A DNA stretch of 6,904 nucleotides, taken from a bacterium (GTDB lineage Bacteria; Krumholzibacteriota; Krumholzibacteriia; LZORAL124-64-63). The position numbers and the translations under genes were made by a program. The stretch lies in the NCBI GenBank assembly GCA_030591105.1, contig JAUVBS010000111.1, positions 1 to 6,904 on the forward strand. Direction: 5' to 3'. Each line of letters opens with the position of its first letter. Position 1 is the first letter of the stretch. The notes under the pieces were generated by a model. That model saw only the letters and a program-made list of their open reading frames with translations. It ran no database searches and was not told where the DNA came from. This document shows, in pieces, positions 1-5,517 of this stretch.

Positions 1-1206
1 AAGGAGAGGCAGTTCATTCTGTCCAATGATCCGCAGGCCGATCTGGTGGCCCACTCCTTCAAGCTCGAAGACGGACCGTACGGTCAGCTGACCTACATCC
101 GCATGTACCAAGGGACCGTCGGCAAGGGGAGTGATATCGTCAATAGCCGGACCGGCAAGAAGGTCAAGGTCGGCAGGTTGGGCCGCGTGCACGCCAATCA
201 GCTGGAGGATCTCGACCAGGCGGGCGCCGGCGATATCGTGGCGCTCTTCGGAGTCGATTGTGCCACCGGCGACACGTTCACCGCGGGGCAGCGCGTCGGT
301 CTGATGAGCATGCATGTTCCGGAACCGGTGGTCTCGCTGGCGGTCAAGCCGGCAGACGGCAAGAGCCAGAGCAAGATCGCCAAGGCTCTGCAGCGCTTCA
401 CGCGCGAAGACCCGACCTTCCAGACGACGGTCGATGACGAGACCGGCGATACCCTGATCCGCGGCATGGGCGAGTTGCACTTGGAGGTCTATCTCGAGCG
501 GATGCGCCGCGAATTCGCTGTCGACGTACAGGTCGGTCAGCCAAAAGTTGCCTACCGCGAGACCATCACCCGGGCCGTGCCGTTCAACTATGTTCACCGC
601 AAGCAGACCGGCGGTTCGGGTCAGTACGCCAAAGTGGTCGGCCGGATCGAGCCGTCCGACGACGGCGACTTTCACTTCGAGAACAAGGTCACTGGCGGCA
701 ACATCCCGACCGAGTTCATCTCGGCCTGCAAGAAGGGCTTCTCCGCGATGATGGACCGGGGGCAGTTCATCGGTCATCCGGTGCAGGGTCTGAGGGTGGT
801 ACTCGAGGACGGCGATGCCCACACGGTCGACTCCTCCGATATGGCGTTTCAAACTGCCTGTCGCAACGCCTTTCGTCAAACCTATCCGCAAGGCGAGCCG
901 GTCGCCCTCGAACCGCTGATGCTCGTGTCGGTCGAGAGCCCTAGCGAACATCAGGGTGATGTTCTGAAGACCCTGATGCAGCGGCGCGGTATTATCGTCG
1001 GTACCACCGAGGACGAAGGGTTCATTCGCATCGACGCCCACGTACCGTTGGCCGAGATGTTCGGCTACGCCTCGGTTCTGCGTTCGTCCACGCAGGGCAA
1101 GGCCGAGTTCACCATGGAGTTCGCACGTTATGCGCCGGCGCCCGAAGAAGAGGCAGCCCGGCTCGTCACCGAGTATCAGGAGCGCCGGGCCGCCGGTCGC
1201 AAATGA
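1..1206 (+). CDS. fusA: Elongation factor G, mtEFG1-like type; 5' end outside the window
   Basis: Translational GTPase that drives tRNA and mRNA movement on the ribosome. The frame is open from base 1 and 401 codons plus a TGA stop are present; against a usual length near 690-700 residues, the GTP-binding domain (about 290 residues) is missing upstream. A GTG at 46 lies inside conserved domain II and is not a real start. In window codons, domain II covers about 8-103 (ending in ALFGVDCATGDTFT), domain III about 110-180 (RFTREDPTFQ, GMGELHLEVY), domain IV about 182-300 (HRKQTGGSGQYAKV) and domain V about 310-385 (FGYASVLRSSTQGKAEFTME). The FGVDCATGDTF and HRKQTGGSGQY segments resemble human mitochondrial GFM1 more than E. 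coli FusA, which points to the group found in spirochaetes, planctomycetes and deltaproteobacteria. That group often coexists with a second EF-G; whether it does here cannot be seen. Its stop overlaps a poor alternative ATG (1203) of the next gene. Confidence 0.95.
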   Translation, partial: KERQFILSNDPQADLVAHSFKLEDGPYGQLTYIRMYQGTVGKGSDIVNSRTGKKVKVGRLGRVHANQLEDLDQAGAGDIVALFGVDCATGDTFTAGQRVGLMSMHVPEPVVSLAVKPADGKSQSKIAKALQRFTREDPTFQTTVDDETGDTLIRGMGELHLEVYLERMRREFAVDVQVGQPKVAYRETITRAVPFNYVHRKQTGGSGQYAKVVGRIEPSDDGDFHFENKVTGGNIPTEFISACKKGFSAMMDRGQFIGHPVQGLRVVLEDGDAHTVDSSDMAFQTACRNAFRQTYPQGEPVALEPLMLVSVESPSEHQGDVLKTLMQRRGIIVGTTEDEGFIRIDAHVPLAEMFGYASVLRSSTQGKAEFTMEFARYAPAPEEEAARLVTEYQERRAAGRK

Positions 1207-1212
1207 TACCGC

Positions 1213-1219
1213 GGAAGGA
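1213..1219 (+). promoter_or_regulatory. Ribosome binding site that fixes the start of the ATPase gene
   Basis: GGAAGGA lies 7 bases before the ATG at 1227. The in-frame ATG at 1203 overlaps the EF-G stop codon and has no comparable site just upstream, so 1227 is preferred. The choice removes only eight residues from the N-terminus. Confidence 0.6.
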
Positions 1220-1226
1220 ACGATTC

Positions 1227-1934
1227 ATGGCCAATCAGGGAATCTGTGACCGCAGTCCGTTACGTGTCTTCGATCGTGCCATCGGCGGGGGTCTGGGCCG
1301 CGGGAATCTCGGTATCGTACTATCGCGCCACGGCGTGGGTAAGACCAGTTTCTTGATCGGGCTGGCACTGGACGCTCTGCTGCAAGGGCGCAAGGTCTTG
1401 CACATCTCGACCAAAGAAACCGTCGATCATTTGCTGACCTTCTACGGCGAAATGTACGCGGCGATGGCGGACATGCTCGACCTCGAGAATCGCCCGGCCC
1501 GTCTGCTCGATGTGGAACGCAATCGCCACATCCACGTCTACAACCGTGACTACTTCACATTGGAGAAATTGGGCGAGTCGATGGCGTTCCTGCGTGACGC
1601 GGCCAACTTCCACCCGGACATGGTGATCATGGACGGCACGCCACGCTTCGAGCACACTGAACCGTGGGAGATGGAGGGCGTCCAGAAGCTGCTGCACGAC
1701 TGGAACGCTGAGGTCTGGACCAGCGCCCACACCCACCGCGAAGGCCAGCAGACCGATGCCCGTGGTGTACCGAGCGAGGTGGCCCGTTACGACGACTATC
1801 TGGCGGTGATCGTGTTCCTCCAGTCGACGGCCGACCACGTGCGCGTGCGCATTGCCAAGGACCACGAGCGCGAGCAGGTCGCGACGCTGCATATGGAACT
1901 CGACCCCAAGACCCGCATGTTGCGCTGGCGCTGA
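1227..1934 (+). CDS. RecA/KaiC-like P-loop ATPase, function unknown
   Basis: A 235-residue soluble protein with the layout of a single RecA-fold ATPase domain. A glycine-rich stretch, GGGLGRGNLG (residues 20-29), leads into a Walker A motif, SRHGVGKT (33-40), with Lys39 and Thr40 as nucleotide-binding residues. The first Walker A position is Ser instead of the usual Gly or Ala. A Walker B strand, MVIMDG (Asp136), follows, then WTSAHTHRE, placed like the strand after Walker B in KaiC and RadA relatives. I see no signal peptide, membrane segment or DNA-binding domain. The opening (SPLRVFDRAIGGGLG) resembles an uncharacterised ATPase family that I recall from deltaproteobacteria; that is memory, not a search. 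It starts 20 bases after the EF-G stop and is probably co-transcribed with it, which hints at, but does not show, a translation-related role. The substrate is unknown. Confidence is high that it is a real gene and moderate for the fold. Confidence 0.85.
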   Translation: MANQGICDRSPLRVFDRAIGGGLGRGNLGIVLSRHGVGKTSFLIGLALDALLQGRKVLHISTKETVDHLLTFYGEMYAAMADMLDLENRPARLLDVERNRHIHVYNRDYFTLEKLGESMAFLRDAANFHPDMVIMDGTPRFEHTEPWEMEGVQKLLHDWNAEVWTSAHTHREGQQTDARGVPSEVARYDDYLAVIVFLQSTADHVRVRIAKDHEREQVATLHMELDPKTRMLRWR

Positions 1935-1959
1935 CACTGACAGACACGCTGACGCTGAC
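1930..1959 (+). repeat. Five-unit hexanucleotide tandem repeat at a stop codon
   Basis: Units are GCTGAC, ACTGAC, AGACAC, GCTGAC and GCTGAC, so CTGAC falls at 1931, 1937, 1949 and 1955 in exact 6-base register. The first unit includes the TGA stop of the ATPase gene. Because six is a multiple of three, in-frame TGA recurs at 1938, 1950 and 1956. The array ends 13 bases before the strong ribosome binding site of yggS. Confidence 0.75.
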
Positions 1960-1972
1960 CAGATACCGCGGT

Positions 1973-1982
1973 AGGAGGAGGT
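1973..1982 (+). promoter_or_regulatory. Very strong ribosome binding site of yggS
   Basis: AGGAGGAGGT contains an almost full complement to the 16S rRNA 3' end and ends 5 bases before the GTG at 1988. It supports that GTG as the start, since YggS family proteins begin at about this point relative to their PLP lysine. Confidence 0.75.
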
Positions 1983-1987
1983 CTCCA

Positions 1988-2725
1988 GTGGCGGAAGTGG
2001 ATGTTGCCCGGCGTCTGGACCAGGTGCGCGTGCGGATCGCTGCTGCCTGTGCCGCTGCGGGCCGTCCCGAAACCAGTGTGTGCCTCGTTGCGATTACCAA
2101 GCGGCAGCCGCTCGAGCGCGTCGTCGCCGCTTGCCACTGCGGGCAGTGGGAGCTGGGGGAGAACCGGATCCAAGAGGCCTTGCCCCGCCAAGCGGAGCTC
2201 GCTCGGCGGCTCGCCGCCGCCGGTTTACCGGTCGCTCGTGTACGCTGGCACTTCGTCGGCCACCTTCAATCCAACAAGGCCAATAAAGCGCTCGATGCAT
2301 TCGTGCTGCTGCACGGGATCGACTCGGTACGGTTGGCCGAGAAACTCAGCGAGCGAGCGCTCGCCATAGCCGCGGGCGCGCCGCAGCCGATCCTGGCCGA
2401 GGTCAATGTGACCGGGGAGACGCAGAAGCACGGCTTGCCACGCGACGGTGCCGTCGAGATGATCGCGCGCCTGGCCGAGCTGCCCGGCCTCGAACTGCAG
2501 GGCCTGATGTGCATGGCACGTTTCGGTGACCCGGAGCCTCGACTACGCGCGAGTTTCGCCAGCTTGCGAACCCTCGCCGAGCAAGCTCGTTCGGTCTGCG
2601 GGCTGCCGCTACCGGAGCTGAGCATGGGGATGTCGGACGACTTCTGCGCGGCCATCGCCGAAGGGGCCACCCTGGTACGCATCGGCAGCGCCCTGTTCGG
2701 GCCGAGGCTCGCTGTACCGGGTTGA
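1988..2725 (+). CDS. yggS: YggS/PLPBP family pyridoxal phosphate homeostasis protein
   Basis: A 245-residue protein of the YggS (PROSC/PLPBP) family: a single alanine-racemase-like TIM barrel that binds pyridoxal 5'-phosphate but has no known catalytic activity, and balances PLP and amino/keto acid pools in the cytosol. Family landmarks run in order: VAITKRQP with the Schiff-base lysine Lys38, GENRIQE (57-63), WHFVGHLQSNK (87-97), EVNVTGETQKHGL, GLMCMARF, LSMGMSDDF (211-219) and the phosphate-binding end VRIGSALFG (230-238). Length is normal for the family and no key motif is missing. The GTG start follows a near-ideal ribosome binding site and lies 53 bases after the ATPase stop. In many bacteria yggS neighbours proC and yggT; here yggT follows after a 184-base gap and proC is absent. 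I am very sure of the family; physiological detail is by analogy with E. coli YggS. Confidence 0.96.
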   Translation: MAEVDVARRLDQVRVRIAAACAAAGRPETSVCLVAITKRQPLERVVAACHCGQWELGENRIQEALPRQAELARRLAAAGLPVARVRWHFVGHLQSNKANKALDAFVLLHGIDSVRLAEKLSERALAIAAGAPQPILAEVNVTGETQKHGLPRDGAVEMIARLAELPGLELQGLMCMARFGDPEPRLRASFASLRTLAEQARSVCGLPLPELSMGMSDDFCAAIAEGATLVRIGSALFGPRLAVPG

Positions 2726-2909
2726 CGGTGTCGTACTGGTGGTGGACTGGTCAGCAAACGTCCACTTTCCTACCGCGCACGCTTGCCGTGCCTTTCATAC
2801 CACGGCGAGATCGCGTCCGGACGGGTCGCCACCGAACCCTCGGTAAGAGGCTTGTTTATGCTGATCCGGGCCAGAATGGTCTGCCACGACAACTGACGGA
2901 GGTGTACTC
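2726..2909 (+). other. Gap between yggS and yggT, no convincing gene
   Basis: This 184-base stretch sits where proC is found in many related clusters. A 68-codon open frame crosses it from a TTG at 2722, but its product is rich in Trp, Arg and Thr, shows no glycine-rich Rossmann motif like that of ProC, resembles no family I know, and runs into yggT in another frame. I find no clear -35/-10 pair. A weak AT-richer patch near 2852-2862 (TTGTTTATGCT) is the only promoter-like element. It may carry a promoter or leader for yggT-divIVA. Confidence 0.5.
2898..2903 (+). promoter_or_regulatory. Ribosome binding site supporting a TTG start for yggT
   Basis: GGAGGT lies 6 bases before TTG at 2910. No ATG or GTG in that frame near the conserved N-terminus competes, so this site decides the unusual start codon. 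Confidence 0.7.
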
Positions 2910-3146
2910 TTGGATTACCGGCGTCTGATCCTCGCTCTGTTGCAGGTCTACTCCTGGCTGATCATCGCTCGGGTCGTCCTCGCCTGGGTCAACCCGTTTC
3001 CCCGCAATCATTTCCTTCAACAGATCATCCGGGTGACCGAGCCCGTACTCGCACCCCTGCGGGGGTTGATACCGCTGGGTAAGATCGATCTGTCACCGCT
3101 GCTGGCACTGGTCTTGATACAGATCCTCATGAGATTCATCCGGTGA
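2910..3146 (+). CDS. yggT: YggT family small integral membrane protein
   Basis: A 78-residue protein of the YGGT family. Residues about 6-27 (LILALLQVYSWLIIARVVLAWV) are the first hydrophobic segment and about 62-77 (LSPLLALVLIQILMRF) the second. Between them lie the family hallmarks: NPFPRNHF, TEPVLAPLRGLIP and IDLSPL. The family is found in the bacterial inner membrane and in chloroplasts; its molecular role is poorly defined, with proposed links to cell-envelope or division-site organisation and osmotic tolerance. This is a one-repeat version, on the short side, whereas E. coli YggT carries two repeats. The start is TTG with a good ribosome binding site. The stop, TGA at 3144, overlaps a GTG at 3143 that could in principle open the divIVA frame, but that start is less likely. 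Placement between yggS and divIVA matches clusters in Gram-positive bacteria and, as I recall, deltaproteobacteria. Confidence 0.9.
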   Translation: MDYRRLILALLQVYSWLIIARVVLAWVNPFPRNHFLQQIIRVTEPVLAPLRGLIPLGKIDLSPLLALVLIQILMRFIR

Positions 3147-3265
3147 CTCGGGGCGATGGTGCCGCGCAAGCTGTGCCGAGCGCTGGCGACCGCGCCCGCG
3201 GTCCCGTGTCCAGGACGCCACGGCCACCGGCCAGGGCCGGTCAAAGGGCCGACCAGGAGGAAACC
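3147..3265 (+). other. Gap between yggT and divIVA with a GC hairpin
   Basis: This 119-base stretch is open in the divIVA frame back to the GTG at 3143, giving a possible 41-residue extension rich in Arg, Ala and Pro and unlike any DivIVA N-terminus. It contains a perfect inverted repeat at 3226-3241 (ACCGGCC, AG, GGCCGGT; realistically a 5 bp stem with a 6-base loop) ending 13 bases before the divIVA ribosome binding site. I find no promoter and no separate small gene. Confidence 0.45.
3255..3260 (+). promoter_or_regulatory. Consensus ribosome binding site that fixes the divIVA start
   Basis: AGGAGG sits 5 bases before ATG at 3266. The protein then begins MRITPLD, the normal DivIVA opening, so this start is preferred over the GTG at 3143 that overlaps the yggT stop. 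Confidence 0.8.
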
Positions 3266-4255
3266 ATGAGGATCACGCCTCTCGACGTCCGGAAGCAGGA
3301 GTTCCGCCGCGCCGTGCGCGGGTTTGACTGCGATGAAGTCCGCGCCTTCTTGACCACCACCGCCGACGAGTACGAGGCGGTGCTGGTGGACAACAAGGAG
3401 CTGCGCGAGCGTATCATCGAGCAGGACGAGAAGATCGGCGAGTATAGCAATATGGAGCAGGCCCTGCGCGACACATTGATGACGGCAGAACGTCTCATGA
3501 AAGAGTCGAAGCAGAGCGCGTGTAAAGAAGGCGAGCTGATCGTGCGGGATGCCGGTCTGAAAGCGCAGCGACTGCTCGACGAAGCGCGGTTCCGCGCCGA
3601 GGATATCCGCCGTGAGATCCTCGGTTTGAAGAAAGAGAAGGACGCTTTCCTCGCCCGTGTCCGGAGCCTCGCCCAGGCGCAGATTCATTTCATCGACAGT
3701 CACGGCAGAGATTTCCGCGATCTCGACCGGCAGCTGCTGGACCATGCCCAGACGCCGGTAGACGAGGCGATATCGCCGTACAGTACCGCGAGCGCGACGG
3801 CACCGCCGCCGCCGGCGACCGGTCGTGCGGCCGAACATAACGACGTCTGGCGCAACTACATTCCCGGCAATCTATACGCCTCGACGGTGGTGAACAGCGA
3901 TGCCGATCAGCAGCTGTCCGCACCGGCGGCGGCTTCGGTTGATTCCGAGGCCATGGGTCTGGCACCGGTCCGTGAGGCAGACAGCGACGAGTCGGTGAAC
4001 GACGAGCTAGCCGACCTCGCCGACCAGAACGAGTTCGACGATAGCTACGATGAAGTCGCTGGTGAAGCGGTCGTAGATGAGATCGTGAACGACTTCGCGG
4101 ACCAAGTCGGTTTCGGTGATGTCATGACCGACTCCGCCCTCGAAGCCGTGCTCGACGCCGAGTCGGTTCTCGAGCCGGGAACGGTACCGGATCACGGCAT
4201 GAGTGCCGGCGAAGCCGTCGCTGACGCCGCGCTTGACCGCGACGATCCCGCGTAG
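3266..4255 (+). CDS. divIVA: DivIVA domain protein with long acidic repetitive tail
   Basis: A 329-residue DivIVA-family protein. Residues 1-50 are the membrane-binding N-terminal domain: MRITPLDVRKQEF, then VRGFDCDEVRAFL (17-29). Arg18 matches the Arg18 that in B. subtilis DivIVA flanks the membrane-inserting Phe17, while that Phe is Val17 here. Residues about 30-140 form a charged, heptad-like coiled coil (AERLMKESKQ, RFRAEDIRREILGLKKEKD), as expected of proteins that sense negative membrane curvature and scaffold at poles or septa. After about residue 149 the protein becomes low-complexity: a Pro-rich patch (Pro180-183), then from about 235 a strongly acidic tail with three EAV-centred repeats. 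In Gram-positive bacteria DivIVA organises division or polar growth; its job in Gram-negative groups that carry it is not settled, so the cellular role is inference. It is the last gene before the terminator and follows yggT, a conserved pairing. The tail is longer than in typical homologues of about 160-200 residues. Confidence 0.92.
   Translation: MRITPLDVRKQEFRRAVRGFDCDEVRAFLTTTADEYEAVLVDNKELRERIIEQDEKIGEYSNMEQALRDTLMTAERLMKESKQSACKEGELIVRDAGLKAQRLLDEARFRAEDIRREILGLKKEKDAFLARVRSLAQAQIHFIDSHGRDFRDLDRQLLDHAQTPVDEAISPYSTASATAPPPPATGRAAEHNDVWRNYIPGNLYASTVVNSDADQQLSAPAAASVDSEAMGLAPVREADSDESVNDELADLADQNEFDDSYDEVAGEAVVDEIVNDFADQVGFGDVMTDSALEAVLDAESVLEPGTVPDHGMSAGEAVADAALDRDDPA
4001..4228 (+). repeat. 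Acidic protein-level repeats in the DivIVA tail
   Basis: In the encoded protein, an ADQ-x-x-F-x-D motif occurs at residues 252-259 and again at 278-285, 26 residues apart. EAV motifs occur at 267 (GEAVVDE), 293 (LEAVLDA) and 316 (GEAVADA), spaced 26 and 23 residues. The units are degenerate at DNA level, so this is an old duplication or convergent low complexity rather than a recent tandem expansion. Confidence 0.6.
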
Positions 4256-4336
4256 CGGCCCGCATAGTCCGAACCTGCCGACGTGTTGACGGCGGTGAGC
4301 CACACCGCGACCGACACAAGTGGCCCGTTGGTCCCA

Positions 4337-4364
4337 GTGCCGGCTGCGCCGGCACGTTTTGCTT
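4337..4364 (+). terminator. Rho-independent terminator
   Basis: A perfect 8 bp stem, GTGCCGGC (4337-4344) with GCCGGCAC (4348-4355), closes a 3-base loop and is followed by GTTTTGCTT. It lies 81 bases after the divIVA stop and ahead of the next gene on the same strand, so it probably ends the upstream operon. The U-tract is interrupted by GC, so read-through is possible. Confidence 0.75.
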
Positions 4365-4502
4365 CCCCGGCCAGGTACCCCGTGTTAACTTAGCCGCTCT
4401 TCGTTTCGGCCGAATGCCGGCCAGCCGCTGACGGCGGCGCCGGCTATTGACGCCCGATCATCGCCAGCCGTCGGCCGGCACGACCGCCGACCGGCCCGGC
4501 TG

Positions 4503-4508
4503 TACAAT
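4503..4508 (+). promoter_or_regulatory. Candidate -10 element for the phosphorylase-ileS unit
   Basis: TACAAT matches five of six bases of the sigma-70 -10 consensus in a very GC-rich setting, downstream of the terminator and 26 bases before the start codon. The position 17 bases upstream (4480-4485, ACGACC) is a poor -35, and the GGCCGG/CCGGCC inverted repeat spans this spacer. Either an activator is needed or this is chance. Confidence 0.35.
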
Positions 4509-4534
4509 CCGCCTGTCCGCCGCGGGAGGACGAC

Positions 4535-5368
4535 GTGAGCGACCTGTGGACTCAGATTGAAGACGCGACCCGGCTGATTCGCGGGCGGACCGATTTCGTA
4601 CCGGAGTTCGGTCTGATCCTCGGTACCGGCCTGGGTGATCTCGCCGGTAAGATCGATGCCGTGTGTACGATTCCGTTCGGTGAGATTCCTCACTTTGCCA
4701 CATCGACCGCTACCGGCCATCAGGGCAACTTGATCCTCGGGGTCCTCGGCGGCCGCAATGTGATCGCGATGCAGGGACGTCTGCACTATTACGAGGGCTA
4801 CAGCATGCAGCAGATCACCCTGCCGGTCAGGGTGATGCGAGCCCTCGGCGCCAGCTCGTTGATCATGAGCAATGCGGTCGGCGGCATGAATCCGCACTTA
4901 GAGCCTGGCGATATCACGGTCATCACCGATCACATCAACTTCATGGGAGACAACCCCCTGATCGGGCCCAACGATGATCGCCTCGGTAAGCGCTTCCCCG
5001 ACATGTCCGAGCCGTACGACCGCGCGTACCTCGCTACTGTCGAGGCGGTCAGCCTCGCTGAGCGCATTCCGCTAAAGCGGGTCGTCTACGTCGCCGTGGC
5101 CGGTCCGAACCTCGAGACCGCTGCGGAGTACCGGTTTCTGCGAGCCTTCGGCGCTGATACGGTCGGCATGAGCAGCGTGCCGGAGTGTCTGGTGGCCGTC
5201 CACGCCGGTATGCGCATACTCGGGCTTTCGGTGGTCACCGATTCCTGTTTCCCGGACGCGCTCAAACCCGCCGTGGTCGAGGAGATCATCAAGGTTGCCA
5301 ACGGCGCACAACCGAGGTTCGAAGCACTGGTAACCGGATTCCTGCGGCGGGTGCCGGCCGGCGATTGA
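4535..5368 (+). CDS. punA: Purine nucleoside phosphorylase, class I trimeric type
   Basis: A 277-residue cytosolic enzyme of purine salvage: phosphate-dependent cleavage of a purine (deoxy)ribonucleoside into free base and (deoxy)ribose 1-phosphate. Motifs align with human PNP: phosphate loop LGTGLGDL (Thr31 for human Ser33), GHQGNL (His62), GRLHYYEGY (Arg82, His84, Tyr86, Glu87), SNAVGGMNP (Asn113), DHINFMGDNPL, AGPNLETAAEYR (Glu194, matching base-binding Glu201) and GMSSVPE (Met212, Ser213). Two positions differ. Human Asn243, a 6-oxopurine selector, is Asp236, as in methylthioadenosine phosphorylases. Human His257, which contacts the ribose 5'-OH, aligns with Val248. Both resemble my recollection of Bacteroidetes-type enzymes. 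The GTG start has GGGAGGA (4524-4530) just upstream and length is normal. The ileS gene follows after 108 bases. Family is certain; base preference (inosine/guanosine versus adenosine) is open. Confidence 0.94.
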   Translation: MSDLWTQIEDATRLIRGRTDFVPEFGLILGTGLGDLAGKIDAVCTIPFGEIPHFATSTATGHQGNLILGVLGGRNVIAMQGRLHYYEGYSMQQITLPVRVMRALGASSLIMSNAVGGMNPHLEPGDITVITDHINFMGDNPLIGPNDDRLGKRFPDMSEPYDRAYLATVEAVSLAERIPLKRVVYVAVAGPNLETAAEYRFLRAFGADTVGMSSVPECLVAVHAGMRILGLSVVTDSCFPDALKPAVVEEIIKVANGAQPRFEALVTGFLRRVPAGD

Positions 5369-5476
5369 TCGATTACATTGGACCGATGACAACGGTGGCG
5401 CGGCCTGGCCGCAGCCGCTAACCAGTAGCCCGGGCAAGGAGATCCGGCGTGCTACAGAAAAGCGAGGGTCTCAGCG
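5369..5476 (+). other. Spacer between the phosphorylase gene and ileS
   Basis: This 108-base spacer has no T-box-like leader, which would need more room and is typical of Firmicutes ileS genes. It holds a short GC hairpin (5400-5412, GCGGC/GCCGC stem) without a T-run, a strong AAGGAGAT ribosome binding site at 5436-5443 and a GTG at 5449 that opens a 22-codon frame overlapping ileS. No convincing promoter is seen, so the two genes may share a transcript. Confidence 0.45.
5436..5443 (+). promoter_or_regulatory. Strong ribosome binding site not aligned with the ileS start
   Basis: AAGGAGAT is 5 bases before GTG at 5449 but 33 bases before the ileS ATG at 5477, and GTG 5449 is in a different frame. 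The ATG itself has a weaker GAGGGT (5464-5469), 7 bases upstream. The stronger site therefore appears to serve the small upstream frame. Confidence 0.45.
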
Positions 5477-5517
5477 ATGGCGAACGACGGGGATCTGTAC
5501 CCGCCGCTGGCGCGTAA
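5449..5517 (+). CDS. Possible 22-residue leader peptide overlapping the ileS start
   Basis: GTG at 5449 opens a 22-codon frame ending in TAA at 5515-5517, about 40 bases inside ileS in another frame. The product starts MLQKSEGLSD and ends in Ala/Gly-rich sequence; it resembles no known family and has no isoleucine codons, so attenuation by isoleucyl-tRNA supply is not supported. The only evidence is the well-placed ribosome binding site and the overlap, which would allow translational coupling. It may be chance. Confidence 0.2.
   Translation: MLQKSEGLSDGERRGSVPAAGA

Larger units (their letters stand above)
4256..4534 (+). other. Intergenic region between divIVA and the phosphorylase gene
   Basis: This 279-base region separates two transcription units. 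It holds the terminator at 4337-4364 and, from 4400 to 4500, many short GC palindromes: GCCGGC-type sites, a GCCGC/GCGGC hairpin near 4422-4436, and GGCCGG at 4473-4478 paired with CCGGCC at 4491-4496 across a 12-base loop. A -10-like TACAAT follows at 4503. TTGACG occurs at 4286 and 4447, but neither has a -10 at proper spacing. I find no protein or RNA gene. Confidence 0.6.

Noticed and set aside
46..48. GTG at 46 as the start of a short EF-G-like protein
   Set aside because: The frame is open to base 1 and upstream codons continue the conserved approach to domain II, so the true start lies outside the window.
1320..2191. Several overlapping minus-strand frames opposite the ATPase gene and yggS
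   Set aside because: Products are low complexity (for example the Ser-Val run generated by the hexamer repeat) and match no family; the + strand genes explain the region.
2722..2928. 68-codon + strand frame between yggS and yggT as a proC remnant or small gene
   Set aside because: It begins at a TTG inside the yggS end, has no convincing ribosome binding site, shows no ProC motif and overlaps the yggT start in another frame.
3017..3838. 273-codon open frame on the minus strand opposite yggT and divIVA
   Set aside because: It lies wholly opposite two well-supported genes, its product is Arg/Leu/Val-rich with no recognisable domain, and long antisense frames are common opposite GC-rich coding DNA.
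4447..4452. TTGACG as the -35 of the phosphorylase promoter
   Set aside because: It is about 50 bases before the TACAAT element, and nothing resembling a -10 lies 16-18 bases after it.
5369..5476. T-box riboswitch ahead of ileS
   Set aside because: The spacer is only 108 bases, with no T-box consensus or terminator/antiterminator pair visible.
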